A DNA stretch of 64,000 nucleotides, taken from positions 1-64,000 of the forward strand of contig JAXEDY010000015.1 in assembly GCA_034104345.1 (NCBI GenBank), read 5' to 3'. The position numbers were made by a program, and so were the translations under genes. The notes beneath the pieces were generated by a model, which was not told the origin of the DNA, did not search any database, and was given only the letters and a program-made list of their open reading frames with translations. How positions within the stretch are numbered: position 1 is the stretch's first letter; each line of letters begins with the position of its first letter. Source of the stretch: HGM11416 sp034104345. Lineage in GTDB: Bacteria > Bacillota > Clostridia > Christensenellales > Borkfalkiaceae. Shown here one piece after another: positions 61,749 through 64,000 of the stretch.

Positions 61749-61777
61749 TGACAAATGAAAATCGCCGATATATAATA
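61749..61777 (+). promoter_or_regulatory. Promoter of the DUF2089/DUF4097 cassette
   Basis: A perfect TTGACA (61749-61754) and perfect TATAAT (61772-61777) are separated by 17 bp. This is the best consensus promoter in the window. Confidence 0.9.
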
Positions 61778-61887
61778 AAGGCACAATAAACGATTTAAAC
61801 TTGCAACAACGAAACAAAAAGGGCCTTTAAGGATAGGCGGTGATTTATCCCGCTCGGCTGACGTAAAAATAAAAAGGGAGTTATAAT

Positions 61888-62259
61888 ATGAAGAAAAAAT
61901 TATTGGGCGTTTGCCCGGTGTGCGGCGAAAAACTTACCGTAACCGAACTCGGGTGCGGGGCTTGTGGCACTAAAATAAGCGGCGAGTTCAAACTTAGCAA
62001 ATTCGATTATCTTTCAGAAGATCTTCAGAATTTTGCGCTTATATTTTTAAAAAACGCGGGCAATATCAAGGCTGTAGAAAGCGAAATGAACATTTCGTAT
62101 CCTACGGTTAAAAAATATCTCGAAACGCTTATCGAAAAACTCGACTTCGATAAAAAGGTTGTGGGCAAAATAACTCCCACGCGCGACGACGTGCTTAAAA
62201 TGCTTAAAAACGGAGAAATAAACTTCGACGAAGCCGAAGAAATGCTTAAAAATCTGTAA
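61888..62259 (+). CDS. DUF2089-family zinc-ribbon/HTH protein
   Basis: The 123-residue protein has an N-terminal zinc ribbon (CPVCGEKLTVTELGCGACG, two CxxC pairs). A helix-turn-helix-like middle (FLKNAGNIKAVESEMNISYP, then TVKKYLETL) and a C-terminal helical hairpin (VLKMLKNGEINFDEAEEMLK) follow, the domain order of DUF2089 proteins. It is probably a small DNA-binding regulator. GGGAG precedes the ATG. It leads a cassette with a short HAAS-like frame and the DUF4097 protein, both of which it may control (inference). Confidence 0.9.
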   Translation: MKKKLLGVCPVCGEKLTVTELGCGACGTKISGEFKLSKFDYLSEDLQNFALIFLKNAGNIKAVESEMNISYPTVKKYLETLIEKLDFDKKVVGKITPTRDDVLKMLKNGEINFDEAEEMLKNL

Positions 62260-62298
62260 AAAGGCAACGTTTGTTAAAAAAACAAAAGGGCGATTAAA

Positions 62299-62463
62299 AT
62301 GCTTGATAAATTTTTAAACGAATTAGAACAATCGGCAAAGCAAAGCGGAATGAACGAAAGGGATATTCAGTCGCTTATAAACAGATATAAAGGCGATTTT
62401 TCGTTAAGATGCGATTTCCGATCGGCGGGAATTTTGCCTTTTAACAGAAATTATAAAATATAA
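62299..62463 (+). CDS. 54-residue truncated paralogue of the DUF4097 protein N-terminus
   Basis: The frame begins MLDKFLNELEQSAKQSGMNE, matching MFDKFLNELEEIAKQKGLSD at the start of the 62511 protein. The likeness ends after about 32 residues (SLINRYKGDFSL against AISEKYKRRFAL); the remaining 20 residues are unrelated, then a stop follows. It is probably a degenerated duplicate, or a small stand-alone HAAS-like protein. AAGGG lies eight bases before the ATG. It has no membrane or beta domain. Confidence 0.6.
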   Translation: MLDKFLNELEQSAKQSGMNERDIQSLINRYKGDFSLRCDFRSAGILPFNRNYKI

Positions 62464-62510
62464 AAACATTTAAAAAAACCATTTATGGACTTACAAACAA
62501 GGAGATAGTT

Positions 62511-63533
62511 ATGTTTGATAAATTTTTAAACGAACTTGAAGAAATTGCAAAACAAAAAGGGCTTTCGGACAGTGAAGCCGCCGCTATTTCGGAAAAATAT
62601 AAAAGACGATTCGCGCTTGCGCTCGAAGCAGGATTTTCGGAAAGCGAAGCGCTCGAAAAATTCGGTTTACCCGAAAATATCGTTGACGAAGCCTTAAAAG
62701 CGGGTGAAAAAACGCAGGAAAAAACAACCGAAACTTGCGATAAAAACTGCGATGATTGCGATAAATCGAGCGACTGCTTCGGCGATGCGGAAAGCGACTA
62801 CGCCGTAATTTGCAACGAATTTTACCTTGAAAACATAAGCGACAAAGTGGATATAGTTATAGCGCCGAGCGACGAAGCGGGGGTTAAAACGGTATTCGAC
62901 GGAAACGTCGCCGATTTTTATAAGGCAAAATTCAGCGACGACGGCTTTAAATACGAATTTTTGCCGATCGACGAAAACGTTCTTAAAAAGAACAAGGCAA
63001 ACGGCACTGTTTATATACTCATAGATAAAAAGTTGTTTTTTAAGCGCATCGAAATAAGCGCGGCTTGCGGCGGCGATTTCGAAGCGTCGAAATACGATTT
63101 TAACACCGACGAATTTAAGGGCGAATTTGTTGCCGGCGACGCGGTTTTCGGCGATATAACGGCAAAAAACTGCGCCGTAAGTTGCGTTTCGGGCGATTTT
63201 ATCTGCGGTAAAATAAAAGCGGGCGCTTGTAGAATTTCGGAAGTTTCGGGCGACGTTACGATTGGCTCGATTAACGCGAAAACCCTCGATTTCAGCACAG
63301 TTTCGGGCGATATGACCGTTAAAAACGCAAACGTCGAAAACGCAAAATTAAAAAGCGTAAGCGGCGATATTTCGCTCGGGGGCGAAGTAGGCGGATACGA
63401 AGCGAACACAGTTTCGGGCGATATAAAGGTAAACCAAAAAACCGTTTGCGAAGGTTTGGCAAACAAAATCAATCGCTCGATTAACAATATATTTAAGTCG
63501 TTCGGCAAAAAAGGCGATTCAGACGATAAGTAA
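62511..63533 (+). CDS. HAAS-like N-terminus plus DUF4097 beta-helix protein
   Basis: The 340-residue protein starts with a helical HAAS/DUF1700-type domain (residues 1-65, ALEAGFSESEALEKFGLPEN). A short Cys-rich linker follows (TCDKNCDDCDKSSDCFG, residues about 76-92). The rest is a DUF4097 right-handed beta-helix with repeated VSGD turns (SCVSGDFICG, EVSGDVTIG, STVSGDMTV, KSVSGDISL, NTVSGDIKV). No signal peptide or membrane helix is seen, so it seems cytoplasmic. Such proteins often sit with a small HTH regulator in envelope-stress modules; the role is unknown. AAGGAG precedes the ATG. Confidence 0.85.
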   Translation: MFDKFLNELEEIAKQKGLSDSEAAAISEKYKRRFALALEAGFSESEALEKFGLPENIVDEALKAGEKTQEKTTETCDKNCDDCDKSSDCFGDAESDYAVICNEFYLENISDKVDIVIAPSDEAGVKTVFDGNVADFYKAKFSDDGFKYEFLPIDENVLKKNKANGTVYILIDKKLFFKRIEISAACGGDFEASKYDFNTDEFKGEFVAGDAVFGDITAKNCAVSCVSGDFICGKIKAGACRISEVSGDVTIGSINAKTLDFSTVSGDMTVKNANVENAKLKSVSGDISLGGEVGGYEANTVSGDIKVNQKTVCEGLANKINRSINNIFKSFGKKGDSDDK

Positions 63534-63566
63534 TTAAACAACAAATAACAAAAACCGATAAACGAT

Positions 63567-63611
63567 AAAAGTCCGTCTATATGCCGATAATCGACCTATA
63601 GACGGACTTTT
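63567..63611. repeat. Palindromic element, perfect 15-bp arms, bidirectional terminator
   Basis: AAAAGTCCGTCTATA and TATAGACGGACTTTT are perfectly complementary around TGCCGATAATCGACC, which holds the family core. It lies between convergent genes. Confidence 0.92.
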
Positions 63612-63640
63612 TTATATTATTTATGTAAAATGCAGGCAAA

Positions 63641-64000
63641 TCAAACAAGTTTTTCTACGAAATAAATCATCGAATTTCCGCCGTTTAAAGCGTTTGGTTT
63701 AAGGTTTAAAAACAAAAGTTTTTTGTGTTTCGTCTGCGCGTATTTAACGGTTGAAAAGGTGCCGCCTTTTCTGTCGCCGTTCCAACAACAAATAACAACG
63801 TCGCTTTTGTCAACCATATATCTGTTGCGCGACTGCATGCAAAAGGGCGTGTAGTGCGGAAAAAGTACCGTTACCTTGTCGGCTTGGTTCAAAACGCTGA
63901 CGTATCGCCTTTTTTCGGGCACCGTCCAATATTTTTCTTGCCCGCAACAGGGAATTGCCATTTCCAAATTTAGATTAAGCCCGTCTTTTTTTAAACCGAT
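63641..64000 (-). CDS. SLOG/DUF1273 (YpsA-like) protein, 5' end outside window
   Basis: The frame remains open to the window edge, so at least 119 residues are seen and the N-terminus is missing. LEMAIPCCGQEKYWTVPEKRRY, VLNQADKVTVL, MQSRNRYMVDKSDVVICCWNG and GGTFSTVKYAQ are the C-terminal signatures of the YpsA/DUF1273 family. These have a Rossmann-like SLOG fold that binds nucleotide-derived ligands; the N-terminal glycine-rich loop would lie beyond the window. The function is unknown. Confidence 0.85.
   Translation of the reverse strand: MGLKKDGLNLNLEMAIPCCGQEKYWTVPEKRRYVSVLNQADKVTVLFPHYTPFCMQSRNRYMVDKSDVVICCWNGDRKGGTFSTVKYAQTKHKKLLFLNLKPNALNGGNSMIYFVEKLV

Overview
The window looks like chromosome from an uncultured, low-to-mid-GC Bacillota of class Clostridia, probably a gut commensal. 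The evidence is the gene content: WhiA, HPr kinase, RNase Y, a YlbJ-like sporulation membrane protein, a large Gram-positive-type SRP RNA, a T-box leader before ileS, and the order ftsK-rimO-pgsA-cinA-recA-(serine acetyltransferase)-rny. Many intergenic regions carry palindromic repeats of kinds I recall from gut Clostridia. No phage, plasmid, CRISPR array or insertion sequence is visible. The lineage placement is inferred, not computed.

Layout. 1-3.1 kb: two related cysteine-rich surface proteins separated by a repeat-rich intergenic region. 3.2-4.1 kb: an SRP RNA gene on the minus strand, divergent from a T-box leader. 4.1-9 kb: ileS, an rRNA methyltransferase and a pseudouridine synthase. 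9.2-16 kb: two large membrane-anchored surface proteins around aroB and a GtrA protein. 16-19 kb: two half-size TauE/SafE proteins and a Ppx/GppA phosphatase. 19-24 kb: a solute-binding protein, murB-PHP-whiA and an M42 peptidase. 24-33 kb: an HTH-NAD synthetase fusion, a DUF1508 membrane protein, two flavoproteins, an MBL-fold hydrolase and a degenerate Rho homologue. 33-43.5 kb: the ftsK-to-rny block. 43.7-52.5 kb: uvrC, hprK, alanine racemase, an RsmD-CoaD fusion, a YlbJ-like protein, rarA and a radical SAM protein. 53-61 kb: an SDR enzyme, then a complete phosphate regulon behind a Pho-box-like array. 61.2-64 kb: tRNA-Arg, a DUF2089/DUF4097 cassette and a partial SLOG-fold protein.

The phosphate block is the most coherent system. 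Four TTTACN-like hexamers at 11-bp intervals precede pstS, followed by a fused permease gene, pstB, phoU, and a PhoB/PhoR-type pair that probably acts on those hexamers. PstS is circularly permuted: its usual C-terminal lobe comes first. PstC and PstA are one polypeptide.

The most unusual signals are as follows. (1) A palindromic element, core close to GATAATCGACCTATAG, occurs about a dozen times, both between genes (often as a terminator) and in frame inside at least five protein genes, like Rickettsia palindromic elements. (2) A full-length Rho homologue at 31.0-32.5 kb has lost its Walker A lysine/threonine and Walker B aspartate. (3) A glutamine-dependent NAD synthetase carries an N-terminal Cro/CI-type HTH. 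(4) RsmD is fused to CoaD. (5) PstS is permuted. All family assignments come from reading motifs, with no database search.
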